From: Candidatus Desulfofervidaceae bacterium
GTDB taxonomy: Bacteria > Desulfobacterota > Desulfofervidia > Desulfofervidales > Desulfofervidaceae
DNA: 59,410 bases
NCBI GenBank assembly: GCA_027064585.1
Contig: JAMOPI010000011.1
Location: forward strand, 1-59,410
Reading direction: 5' to 3'
This document shows, one piece after another, positions 52,472 through 59,410 of this stretch. Below the pieces are notes generated by a model that was given only the letters and a program-made list of their open reading frames with translations, was not told where the DNA came from and made no database searches. Both the position numbers and the translations under genes were made by a program. Each line of letters starts with the position of its first letter. Positions within the stretch are counted from its first letter, which is position 1.

Positions 52472-54556
52472 TTATTGCTCTTTTGCCTTTTTGGTCTCTT
52501 CTATAATCTTTTCTGCTAGAGGCCCAGGTACTTCTTCATAGTGGGAGAATTCCATGGTGAAGGAAGCCCGTCCACCCGTAATAGAGGTAAGATCAGAGGC
52601 ATAGGTAAGAATTTCAGCCATAGGCACAAGGGCTGTAATAATTTGATATTTTGACTTTGATTCAAAACCTAAAACCTTTCCCCGGCGGCTATTTATATCT
52701 CCAATAACATCACCCATGAGTTCTTCAGGCACGGTGATGGTTAATTTCATAATGGGTTCAAGCAAAATGGGTTTGGCTTCCATAAAGGCCTTTTTAAAGG
52801 CCATAGAACCGGCAATCTGAAAGGCCAAGTCAGAGGAATCTACTGGGTGGTAACTACCATCAAAGAGGGTAACTTTGACATCCACCACTGGGTATCCAGC
52901 CAGAATACCCTCTTCCATCGCTCCACGAATGCCCTTTTCTACGGCAGGAATATAGTTTCTTGGAATAACACCACCAACAATCTTGTCCACAAATTCAAAC
53001 CCCTCTCCCCTTGGCAAGGGTTCAATTTCAATCCAGGCATCACCATACTGACCCCGTCCACCGGTCTGTTTTTTATACTTACCCTGGGCTTTGGCCTTAC
53101 CCTTAATGGTTTCTTTGTAAGGAATTTTAGGGGCCTTTAGGTTTACCTCTACATTGTATTTCCGTTTCAGTTTTTCTATCGTATTTTCAATGTGTAACTG
53201 ACCTGTACCAGAAAGGAGTAATTCCTTAGTTTGAGGATCGCGTTGCAAACGCAGAGATGGATCCTCTTCGGATAATTTTACAAGTGAGGAATGGATCTTC
53301 TCTTCATCTCCTTTAGACTTGGGTTCAATGGCAAAAGAAATGACCGGTGGCAACGGCTCGGCTGCCTTAAAGACAATGGGATTCTTTTCATCACATAAGG
53401 TATCTCCAGTGAGGGTATCTTTGAGTTTGGCCACGGCGGCAATCTGGCCGGCAGTTACGCCTTGCAGAAAACGTTGCGTTTTTCCTGCTAAAGCAAAGAT
53501 TTGACCTATCTTTTCCTTATGTCCCTTAGTAGCGTTTAGGACCGTGCTGTCTGCACTAAGTTGGCCTGAAAAAACCCTAAATACGCTAATCCGGCCAGCA
53601 AATGGATCAGAAATAGTCTTGATAACCAGGGCAGAAAAGGGCTCATTAGGATCAGGTCTTCTTTTTATCTCCTTTTGGGAATCATCAGGATCATATCCAA
53701 CGACTGCTCCTCTATCTAAAGGAGAAGGTAAGCACTGATTTACCAGATCTAGTAATAGGTGAGTACCAATGTTTAGAGTGCCAGACCCGCAAAGAATGGG
53801 CATAAATGCCTTATTAAGGGTGCCTTTACGCAGGGCCTTTTGCCACTCTTCGTCTTTTATCTCTTCTCCCTCTAAATACCTTTCCAAGAGACTGTCATCG
53901 GTCTCAGCCAAAAATTCTACCATCTTTTCCCTAAATTCCTCGGCCTTATCTTTATATTCATCAGGGATTTTCCCCTTTTTGAACTTGCCTGAGCCATCCT
54001 TCTGGTAAACCCAAGCCTCCATGGTTAACAGGTTGATAATTCCCGCAAAACTTTCCCCTTCTCCTAAGGGCAGACATACAGGAACGGCCTTTAAGTTAAG
54101 CATGTTGTTTAGCTCTTCAATGACTTTCTCAAAAGAGGCGTGTTCTTTATCCATTTTTGAAACAAACCCGATATAGGGAAGGCCATATTTATTGGCATAA
54201 CCTAAGATTTTCTCTGTTTGAAACTTTACCCCTTCTGCTCCATCTATGACCAATATAACTCCATCTGCTCCTTGAAGGGCAATAATTGTCTCCGAAAGGA
54301 AGTTATCATCGCCTGGAGTATCAATAAGCGTAACTTCACATTCCTTCCAGCTATACGGGTGAAAGGCCGCACTAATAGACATGTGTCTTCTCGCCTCTTC
54401 TGGTTCATAATCCAGCACACTATTACCCTTTTCCACACTACCCAGTCGCTCTGTTGCCTTGGCTGTAAAAAGCATGGCCTCTGCCAGAGAAGTTTTACCC
54501 GATCCTCCAGGTGCAATAAGAGCAATGTTGCGTAATTTTTGGATGTTATTACTCAT
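52472..54556 (-). CDS. Elongation factor G-like GTPase (EF-G paralogue type)
   Basis: EF-G-like protein of 694 residues with all five domains, yet its G domain departs from true EF-G. The P loop is APGGSGKT (15-22) rather than GHIDAGKT, switch II reads DTPGDD (79-84) with Asp83 in place of the catalytic His, and G4 is SKMD instead of NKMD. Domain IV retains QTGGRGQYGDAWIEIEPLPR. It therefore belongs to the EF-G-like second lineage found in many bacteria, not the canonical translocase gene. Start at 54556 has a GAGGAGGG site; 54571 is an alternative. Last gene of the RNB operon. Confidence 0.88.
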   Translation of the reverse strand: MSNNIQKLRNIALIAPGGSGKTSLAEAMLFTAKATERLGSVEKGNSVLDYEPEEARRHMSISAAFHPYSWKECEVTLIDTPGDDNFLSETIIALQGADGVILVIDGAEGVKFQTEKILGYANKYGLPYIGFVSKMDKEHASFEKVIEELNNMLNLKAVPVCLPLGEGESFAGIINLLTMEAWVYQKDGSGKFKKGKIPDEYKDKAEEFREKMVEFLAETDDSLLERYLEGEEIKDEEWQKALRKGTLNKAFMPILCGSGTLNIGTHLLLDLVNQCLPSPLDRGAVVGYDPDDSQKEIKRRPDPNEPFSALVIKTISDPFAGRISVFRVFSGQLSADSTVLNATKGHKEKIGQIFALAGKTQRFLQGVTAGQIAAVAKLKDTLTGDTLCDEKNPIVFKAAEPLPPVISFAIEPKSKGDEEKIHSSLVKLSEEDPSLRLQRDPQTKELLLSGTGQLHIENTIEKLKRKYNVEVNLKAPKIPYKETIKGKAKAQGKYKKQTGGRGQYGDAWIEIEPLPRGEGFEFVDKIVGGVIPRNYIPAVEKGIRGAMEEGILAGYPVVDVKVTLFDGSYHPVDSSDLAFQIAGSMAFKKAFMEAKPILLEPIMKLTITVPEELMGDVIGDINSRRGKVLGFESKSKYQIITALVPMAEILTYASDLTSITGGRASFTMEFSHYEEVPGPLAEKIIEETKKAKEQ

Positions 54557-54590
54557 TTTTTCCCTCCTCAAAAGGAATCGCTTTTTTACT

Positions 54591-55043
54591 TTAAGGAACT
54601 ACTGCCAACGAGCGTTTTTCCTTTTCTAAAGCCGTTAATCTTAAGCTAATTTTCCTGAAAACAAATTGTGCATCTTCCTTCGCCGGCAGATAGTTGTGTT
54701 TTCTCCCCTTTACTTCTACACGGACCAGAGAAGGTGCTACATACTTTACTTTAATTACTACTAGGCTATTGTTATAAAGAGAACGAACTTTTACACTTCT
54801 TTCTAAATCAGTAGCATTTACCTCTTCAATGGTCATCGGTAAGGTCTTTAACAGCTTTGTGATGGCAATTACAGCATCAGACTGAGAGACCATAAAGGTG
54901 TCTTTGAAACAACACTCTTTATAGGCTGACATAACCTGTGTTCCTCCTACTCCCATTACACTTCCAGCAATCATGGGTAAGGAACAGCTGCTAAAAAGGG
55001 CATAGGCTAATCCTAAAAAGGTTAAGAAAAGATATGTTCTCAT
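54591..55043 (-). CDS. DUF3568-like small lipoprotein
   Basis: Protein of 150 residues with a signal peptide and lipobox LFSSC at about 16-20. It continues SLPMIAGSVMGVGGTQVMSA and an alpha/beta part with TKLLKTLPMTIEEVNATDLE, the pattern of DUF3568 lipoproteins common in Desulfobacterota. Function unknown. Lies 7 nt after the MoaE-like gene and before the EF-G-like gene in the same operon. Confidence 0.7.
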   Translation of the reverse strand: MRTYLFLTFLGLAYALFSSCSLPMIAGSVMGVGGTQVMSAYKECCFKDTFMVSQSDAVIAITKLLKTLPMTIEEVNATDLERSVKVRSLYNNSLVVIKVKYVAPSLVRVEVKGRKHNYLPAKEDAQFVFRKISLRLTALEKEKRSLAVVP

Positions 55044-55049
55044 TGATAA

Positions 55050-55412
55050 TTACTCCTCTTTCTTTTTCACGGCCTTAGTTTTAATCAGATTTACTGTATC
55101 TTCTAAAACAGGGAATACATGTTCTCTTATATCCCCAGCTACGGCCACAGCCATTAAAGGCTCGGCTATTTTAAACACTCCCTCACGCACTTTAATAAGA
55201 ATTTCAACAATCCCAGGTGCCTTCTTTTTTTCTTCTATGATTTGCTTAACCATCTGGTGATCCACTTCTACTTCTAGTCTTTCTACGGATCTTCCATTAC
55301 TACGTGCAAATCCTCTTACGACCCCTAAATGGAAGGCAATCATACCTACTTTAGAGAAATCAGGATGGTTTTTAATTTCCTCTACCAATTCATCTAGGCT
55401 TATATCCTTCAT
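55050..55412 (-). CDS. MoaE-like protein
   Basis: Protein of 120 residues resembling the catalytic subunit of molybdopterin synthase: GMIAFHLGVVRGFARSNGRS, then LEVEVDHQM, and ILIKVREGVFKIAEPLMAVA followed by VAGDIREHVFPVLEDTVNLI. It is shorter than true MoaE (about 150) and the lysines of the MoaE active site cannot be placed with confidence. No other moa gene is nearby. It overlaps the ribonuclease gene by 4 nt. Confidence 0.7.
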   Translation of the reverse strand: MKDISLDELVEEIKNHPDFSKVGMIAFHLGVVRGFARSNGRSVERLEVEVDHQMVKQIIEEKKKAPGIVEILIKVREGVFKIAEPLMAVAVAGDIREHVFPVLEDTVNLIKTKAVKKKEE

Positions 55413-57385
55413 GCTAATACTACCTTTAAAATCTCTTTGGTTGGATTAACGACATCAAGTCTTACCCTGATTTTATCTCCCTGTTGAAATTTCCCCTTTG
55501 CTCCTAGTAGTTCTGTTTCTATGAGATACTCAGGTAAGAGGAGACGGTATCCGCGCGTGGTCTCTTCAAGCACATATGCGTCTATATGTTCCTTTACATG
55601 CTGTTTTAGATAAGTTAGAATCCAGTATTTGATGCGCCTAGAGCACACAACCCCGGTACGATGAATGATTTCTTCAAAATGAGGAATGAGAAAGGAGAGT
55701 TCTGTTTCTGCATATAGAGGCTCTCCTCTTTGCAAATAATGAATAAGCTGTCTTTGCATAATCATATCCAGGTAGCGTCTCAAAGGAGAGGTAATGCTGG
55801 TATATTTGTCTAGACCCAGAATGTGGTGAAATCCAGGCTTTGTGTCTAGGACAGAACGGTTAAGAAGCTTCCTTTGTAGATAAAGAACGAAAAGATCCTG
55901 TGAGGTTCCGTTCATTATGCGTTCACGGGGAGGGAGTTGGGCACGATAAAGGGCAGGAATGCCTTTTTCATACATAAAAGAGGCAGCAAGATAATTGGCC
56001 ATAATCATAAATTCCGCTACCAAAACGCGCGCTGGCTGTTCAGGATTGCGCTGCTTTATATCTACTACCTGGTCAGCAGAGAAAGAAAAGACTAATTCTG
56101 GCAATGCGATAACCAATCCTCCTTGCTTAAGTCTTTTTTCTCTAAATTTCAGTGCTAGCTGGTATAGAATATTGAAAGTTTCATCTTCTGTCAACAAATT
56201 ATTTACCTCATCATAGATAAAATGCCGATCTATTTTGATAATACCTGGGACGATCTCGTAACGAATAATATCTGCCTGTTTATTTAATGTCACTAAAAAA
56301 CTTAAAGACGGCTTTGGGCCTCCCTTTTTCAAACTTGCCAGATGTTCTGATATTCCCTCTGGGAGCATAGTAATCTTTTGGTCAGGGAGGTAAATGGTTG
56401 TGCCTCGTTCTTTAGCCTCTTCGTCTAAAGGACTTCCCTGCGTGATAAAAGGACTTAGATCAGTGATGTGGATGCCGACGAGATAATATTGTCCATCCTT
56501 TTTTAAAGAAAGGGCATCGTCATAGTCCTTTGTTTCTGGCCCATCAATGGTGAAGGTATAAACGTCCTGCAAATCCCTTCTTTTTTCGCTAAAAAAGGGG
56601 GGGGAGTTAATTAAAATTCGGGCAGCTGCTTTAACTTCATCTGAGAATTGGGTAGGGATGTGAAAGCGATGAAGAAGTATATTTTCGTGTTTAGAAAAGA
56701 CTCCTAGTTTGACCAAAAGTAAAAAAGGCTGATCTTCTGTATTAAGCCCAGCCTTTTCTAAAATTTCTCTTGCCAGTTTTGCCTGCGGGGCTTCATCTCG
56801 CCAAAAGCACCACTCTTTTATTACTTTAATATATTCTTCAGCTTGTGCTGGTGATTCAACCTTTTCGCCCTGCCAGACGGCCTTAAACCAACTGGCTGCC
56901 TCTTCTACCTTACGTTTTTTCTCTGCCTCTTTAGTCCTTTGGGTAAGGATTTCTTCTACCCGCTCCTGTGACTGGACTTCAAAGACATTTCCCCTTAGTT
57001 TAAAATGCAGCCGATCGGCAAAAAGTGCCCTAAAAATGGCACTCTCTTGGGCAGAAGAGGTAGTTTCAGGGAAATAAAACTCGGCCAACTCTCTAGGCGT
57101 ATAAGTGCCACCTTCAGAGACTAAAAGTTCCCAAAGGGCCAAGACATCTATCTCTTTGGCCAGACTCTCACGCTTAGCAATTTCGGCTCTTAATTTCTCT
57201 AAAAGGACTTCACGAGGTTGGTTTAAAGGAAGACATTCTTTAGAAATTAGGCAGATGCGACTTTTACTTAAGACAATTTCACGATTATTGATATTTAACA
57301 GACGAACTTTACCTTTTTTTTCTTCTAGACAAATGGAAGTGATAATCTTTTGGGCATCTATATATTCAACTATCCTGCCTTCCAT
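55409..57385 (-). CDS. RNB-domain exoribonuclease (RNase II/R family)
   Basis: 3'-5' exoribonuclease of 658 residues from the ATG at 57385. An N-terminal winged-helix-like part carries the MEGRIVEYIDAQKII start. The RNB domain near 270-590 shows the catalytic Asp cluster TIDGPETKDYDDAL and YTSITSPLRRYLDMIMQRQL. A short C-terminal S1-like strand region ends the protein. It is smaller than E. coli RNase R and closer to RNase II-like proteins of deltaproteobacteria. A start 19 codons upstream would lie inside the promoter. Confidence 0.9.
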   Translation of the reverse strand: MEGRIVEYIDAQKIITSICLEEKKGKVRLLNINNREIVLSKSRICLISKECLPLNQPREVLLEKLRAEIAKRESLAKEIDVLALWELLVSEGGTYTPRELAEFYFPETTSSAQESAIFRALFADRLHFKLRGNVFEVQSQERVEEILTQRTKEAEKKRKVEEAASWFKAVWQGEKVESPAQAEEYIKVIKEWCFWRDEAPQAKLAREILEKAGLNTEDQPFLLLVKLGVFSKHENILLHRFHIPTQFSDEVKAAARILINSPPFFSEKRRDLQDVYTFTIDGPETKDYDDALSLKKDGQYYLVGIHITDLSPFITQGSPLDEEAKERGTTIYLPDQKITMLPEGISEHLASLKKGGPKPSLSFLVTLNKQADIIRYEIVPGIIKIDRHFIYDEVNNLLTEDETFNILYQLALKFREKRLKQGGLVIALPELVFSFSADQVVDIKQRNPEQPARVLVAEFMIMANYLAASFMYEKGIPALYRAQLPPRERIMNGTSQDLFVLYLQRKLLNRSVLDTKPGFHHILGLDKYTSITSPLRRYLDMIMQRQLIHYLQRGEPLYAETELSFLIPHFEEIIHRTGVVCSRRIKYWILTYLKQHVKEHIDAYVLEETTRGYRLLLPEYLIETELLGAKGKFQQGDKIRVRLDVVNPTKEILKVVLA

Positions 57386-57395
57386 TTTGCTATTG

Positions 57396-57424
57396 AGCTT
57401 ACAATGCATATAGATGAATGTCAA
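57396..57424 (-). promoter_or_regulatory. Promoter of the RNB ribonuclease operon, near leaderless
   Basis: Consensus TTGACA, 17-nt spacer and TAAGCT on the minus strand. The -10 box ends 11 nt before the ATG at 57385, so the leader would be about 4 nt. No ribosome site precedes that ATG. Confidence 0.6.
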
Positions 57425-57506
57425 TTGGTTGATGGATCCCAAAATCCGGGATTGATTTATAGTATTCGTAAAAAATGATGAGTTCCCTTCCTCCTTACTT
57501 AACAGA

Positions 57507-57614
57507 AATTATACGCCAAGGTTTCGTTAAGTGGTCAAGGGTCTACGCTCGTTGCTCGCTATGGGTCTGCGCCTAAAGGCGCAGGCTGCGCCCTGCGGGC
57601 TTGCCCTTGACCAC
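57507..57614. repeat. Dispersed hairpin-forming repeat, copy A
   Basis: Left flank AATTATACGCCAAGGTTTCG resembles copy C. Perfect 11-bp inverted repeat GTGGTCAAGGG (57531-57541) / CCCTTGACCAC (57604-57614). The 62-nt loop is GC-rich and contains its own hairpin TGCGCC-TAAA-GGCGCA. Confidence 0.7.
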
Positions 57615-57650
57615 ACTCGGCCCTGACAAAAAAGATCACAAAAGAGGAAG

Positions 57651-57674
57651 GGAAAAAGAAAATTTCCTTTTTCC
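57651..57674. other. Hairpin between repeat copies A and B
   Basis: Perfect 8-bp inverted repeat GGAAAAAG / CTTTTTCC with an 8-nt loop AAAATTTC. Role unknown. Confidence 0.4.
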
Positions 57675-57692
57675 TTCTGGCCTCAAAAAGAA

Positions 57693-57815
57693 AATTGCGC
57701 CGAAGCGAGCGAGGTCAAGGCAGTTCATCAGTTACCCGCATGGCTTGGCCTTGACTGCTAAGCGAGCGAAGGCGCTATAATTATGATTGGGCTTGAGGAA
57801 AAGATAAATGTTTTC
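57693..57815. repeat. Dispersed hairpin-forming repeat, copy B
   Basis: Core inverted repeat GTCAAGGC (57714-57721) / GCCTTGAC (57748-57755), flanked by GCGCC and GGCGC and by direct AAGCGAGCGA blocks on both sides. The right flank, TAAGCGAGCGAAGGCGCTAT through GGAAAAGATAAATGTTTTC, matches copy C almost base for base. The 57.44-57.98 kb spacer holds copies A and B and hairpins, but no gene. Confidence 0.7.
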
Positions 57816-57844
57816 TCACCTTTTAGGTGAAAGGTATTTTTTTT
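57816..57844 (+). terminator. Weak terminator-like hairpin after repeat copy B
   Basis: TCACCT-TTT-AGGTGA stem followed, after 6 nt, by eight T. No gene ends here on the plus strand, so if real it would end a transcript running through the repeat, or act on the leader of the UPF0016 gene. Confidence 0.25.
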
Positions 57845-57981
57845 AAAAAAATGTTTATTACAGCACACTTACGGGGTTTCTTGTCGGGTAATTGCGGATT
57901 TTGGCTAAATTTTTAAACTTGCCTTTGTCTAGAGACATCTGTTAGACTGCTCTTACTACTAGCGCTAAAGGAGGTTAAAAA

Positions 57982-58251
57982 ATGGACTGGAAGCTTTTTT
58001 TAACCGTTTTTGTAACGGTGTTTCTGGCTGAGTTAGGAGATAAGACGCAATTAGCTACTCTGGTCTTTGCCGCCCAAAGCGGAAGAGTGTGGGCCGTATT
58101 TTTGGGCTCAGCCTTGGCTCTTATTACCTCTTCTTTTATGGGAGCCTTTTTGGGAGCATATATTAGTGGCTACCTCTCTCCTAAATGGATAAGGCTTATA
58201 GGGGGAAGCCTTTTTATTGTTATAGGACTTTTTATGGTGTTTAAGCAGTAA
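57982..58251 (+). CDS. Half-size UPF0016 (TMEM165/GDT1-type) membrane protein
   Basis: Protein of 89 residues with three hydrophobic segments and one family motif E17-L-G-D-K-T22. UPF0016 proteins (Mn2+/Ca2+ exporters such as TMEM165 and bacterial Mn exporters) usually have two such repeats in about 200 residues. Here only one exists, so a homodimer, or a pair with another half gene elsewhere, is expected. An AGGAGG site precedes the ATG. I see no yybP-ykoY riboswitch pattern upstream. Its end overlaps the Nudix gene by 11 nt in convergent orientation. Confidence 0.85.
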   Translation: MDWKLFLTVFVTVFLAELGDKTQLATLVFAAQSGRVWAVFLGSALALITSSFMGAFLGAYISGYLSPKWIRLIGGSLFIVIGLFMVFKQ

Positions 58252-58714
58252 GGGTGCTTCCTTCCTTGGCACACAACTCTTTTAGACGGTCTGTTGCCTT
58301 TAGTAAAATCTCTCTTTCTCCCTTATAGCTACATGCGGAAATGGCCTTTTCTATGGGGAACCACCTCACTTCTTCTACTTCAAAGTCATGTTGAGAAATA
58401 TCGCCTTTAAGGGCCTTAATTAGAAAAAAGTGTACTTTTTTTCTTACCTTCACCTTTTCTAACGGATGAAAGAACCAGTATTGAATGGTGTCAATCTTTT
58501 CTATTACCTCTCCCTCGAGTCCAGCTTCTTCTTTAACTTCTCTTAAGGCCGCTGTAGTGATCCTTTCTCCTGGTTCTACCCATCCCTTAGGCAGACTCCA
58601 AACATCCTGTTGCTTAAAGGACACATGGCGACAAAGAACGACCTCTGGTGTCTTTCCCTGACACCGATAAACCACCCCTCCAGCCGAAACTTCAAACTTA
58701 ATCCGCTTGTTCAT
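58241..58714 (-). CDS. Nudix hydrolase
   Basis: Protein of 157 residues from the ATG at 58714, which has a GGAAG site and directly follows the end of queD (17-nt overlap). Complete Nudix box GWVEPGERITTAALREVKEE followed by AGL. N-terminal FEVSAGGVVYR is typical of Ap4A or (di)nucleoside polyphosphate hydrolases of the MutT group. Substrate cannot be decided. A start at 58780 would lie deep inside queD. Confidence 0.92.
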   Translation of the reverse strand: MNKRIKFEVSAGGVVYRCQGKTPEVVLCRHVSFKQQDVWSLPKGWVEPGERITTAALREVKEEAGLEGEVIEKIDTIQYWFFHPLEKVKVRKKVHFFLIKALKGDISQHDFEVEEVRWFPIEKAISACSYKGEREILLKATDRLKELCAKEGSTLTA

Positions 58715-59081
58715 CTTCTTCCCAATACTGCGCACAAGCAGTCTCTGATTCCCAGACCGTAACACACTTAAGCATGACATGTGTAGGCAGTAATGGCCTT
58801 ATTTCATGGAAAAGATATTGGGCGATAAGTTCAGAGGTAGGATTTTGTTTGTCAAAAGGAGGCACTTCATTAAGATAGGTATGATCTAGCTTATCAAGGC
58901 AGATATTTACTAAATCCTTTAACTCCTTAAAATCCATGACCATACCTAAAGGGTTAAGCCCTTTGGCCACAACCTCCACCTCTACCTTCCAATTATGCCC
59001 GTGTAAGGCCTCACATTTACCCTGATAATCACGCAAACGATGGGCCGCGGAGAAATGGGCGATAACTCTTAAGGCATACAT
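58698..59081 (-). CDS. queD: QueD, 6-carboxy-5,6,7,8-tetrahydropterin synthase
   Basis: Queuosine-pathway enzyme (6-pyruvoyl-tetrahydropterin synthase fold), 127 residues. Zinc ligands H14 (FSAAHRL), H28 and H30 in CEALHGHN with catalytic Cys23. Also the DHTYLNEVPPF segment with the second catalytic Asp-His, and the C-terminal ESETACAQYW Glu that anchors the pterin. Other que genes are not in the window. Confidence 0.92.
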   Translation of the reverse strand: MYALRVIAHFSAAHRLRDYQGKCEALHGHNWKVEVEVVAKGLNPLGMVMDFKELKDLVNICLDKLDHTYLNEVPPFDKQNPTSELIAQYLFHEIRPLLPTHVMLKCVTVWESETACAQYWEEDEQAD

Positions 59082-59087
59082 AACTTT

Positions 59088-59116
59088 CCTTTAATGAAAA
59101 ATACAGAAAATGTCAA
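59088..59116 (-). promoter_or_regulatory. Possible promoter of queD-nudix
   Basis: Consensus TTGACA with 17-nt spacing to a poor -10 (TAAAGG), which ends 7 nt before the queD ATG and overlaps its AAGGAAAG ribosome site. Either a near-leaderless promoter or chance. Confidence 0.3.
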
Positions 59117-59183
59117 CCGTTGATGCGGCTGTGTGGGCTAAAGATAAAATAAACACGGTAAAGGCCAATCCCTGAGTTTTTCT

Positions 59184-59212
59184 TTGACAAGTATAAAAAA
59201 ATAAACTATAAA
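59184..59212 (+). promoter_or_regulatory. Promoter of the gene at the right edge
   Basis: TTGACA, 17-nt spacer, TATAAA: the best sigma-70-type promoter in the window. A 40-nt leader with AAGGAGGT leads to the ATG at 59252. Confidence 0.75.
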
Positions 59213-59251
59213 AGTGCCTATCCTAAGAGAGAGCAAGGAGGTTAGTTAAGA

Positions 59252-59410
59252 ATGCCAGTGAAGGTAATGGAAGAGTGGTTCTATTATGGACCGATTAGGA
59301 AGGGAGCGCGGCCTTTGGTGGACATGCTCAATGCCTGGGCCTCTGTGGGGGTAGATGTAAGGAATATTCCGGACAGAAGGGGGCTATTAAACAGATTTAT
59401 AGGTGCACAT
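59252..59410 (+). CDS. Unidentified gene, 5' end only
   Basis: First 53 codons of a gene cut by the window edge. A strong promoter and an AAGGAGGT site 9 nt before the ATG make it real. The peptide begins MPVKVMEEWFYYGPIRKGAR and contains NAWASVGVDVRNIPDRRGLL. No signal peptide or membrane helix. I do not recognise the family. Confidence 0.7.
   Translation, partial: MPVKVMEEWFYYGPIRKGARPLVDMLNAWASVGVDVRNIPDRRGLLNRFIGAH

Noticed and set aside
57541-57603. GC-rich loop of repeat copy A as a tRNA or CRISPR fragment
   Set aside because: No cloverleaf, no regularly spaced repeats; it only contains a 6-bp hairpin.
57926-57937. Short inverted repeat TGTCT-AG-AGACA before the UPF0016 gene
   Set aside because: Five-bp stem with a 2-nt loop; too small to call an operator or riboswitch element.
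57845-57981. Possible manganese (yybP-ykoY) riboswitch before the UPF0016 gene
   Set aside because: Neither the GGGGAGUA-type nor the other conserved loop sequences could be found; only an AT-rich leader with a few G-rich spots.

Overview
The window reads as a chromosomal segment of an anaerobic, motile, Gram-negative bacterium of the Desulfobacterota (former Deltaproteobacteria) kind. The evidence is gene content only: a methanogen/sulfate-reducer type sulfide-using homocysteine pathway, an adenosylcobalamin-type ribonucleotide reductase remnant, L- and P-ring flagella under sigma-54 control, LapA/LapB, and a UPF0280 protein. A thermophilic sulfate reducer of the Desulfofervidus type is possible, but that is a guess. 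Base composition is moderately AT-rich throughout, and nothing looks like a prophage or an insertion sequence.

Layout. (1) 1-7.2 kb: the tail of an unidentified gene, a MazF-like toxin/antitoxin pair, and a minus-strand operon of a CobT/NorD-like protein (HEXXH plus VWA), a HEAT-repeat protein with two midasin-like AAA+ modules, and a class II ribonucleotide reductase that is internally deleted and frameshifted by a 23-bp tandem repeat. (2) 7.2-11.4 kb: a plus-strand operon of four overlapping genes: aspartate-semialdehyde sulfurtransferase (COG1900), NIL-domain ferredoxin, YcaO-TPR fusion, and a Thi4-like thiazole synthase with Tyr where the yeast enzyme has its sulfur-donor Cys. (3) 11.4-44.3 kb: an almost uninterrupted minus-strand flagellar cluster. 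It runs from a TPR gene through fliE-F-G-H-I-J, a motE-like gene, motA, two motB genes, fliL-M-N-O-P-Q-R, flhB-A-F-G, fliA and a small unknown gene. A second block follows: flgB-flgC-fliK-flgD-E-F-G-A-H-I-J-M-K-L. Filament genes (fliC, fliD, fliS) are not in the window. (4) 44.4-52.1 kb: an NtrC-type response regulator, lapB, lapA, a HIT protein, UPF0280 and dnaE. (5) 52.1-57.4 kb: an EF-G-like GTPase, a small lipoprotein, a MoaE-like protein and an RNB ribonuclease. (6) 57.4-59.4 kb: a hairpin-rich spacer, a half-size UPF0016 transporter gene, a Nudix hydrolase, queD and the start of an unrecognised gene.

How it fits together. Both flagellar blocks begin at near-consensus sigma-54 promoters (upstream of flgB and of the TPR gene). 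Both have upstream palindromes fitting TGTGYC-N5-GRCACA, and a third copy lies between fliQ and fliR. The NtrC-type regulator encoded next to the cluster is the obvious candidate to bind them. FliA and FlgM would form the later sigma-28 checkpoint for filament genes located elsewhere. The sulfur operon suggests direct assimilation of inorganic sulfide; the third protein linked to this pathway in Methanosarcina (COG2122/UPF0280) is encoded 40 kb away beside dnaE.

The least conventional items are the HEAT-AAA-AAA / HEXXH-VWA gene pair next to a B12-enzyme remnant, the sulfide operon with YcaO-TPR, the shared palindromes, a dispersed hairpin-forming repeat in two spacers, and several promoters whose -10 box almost touches the start codon.
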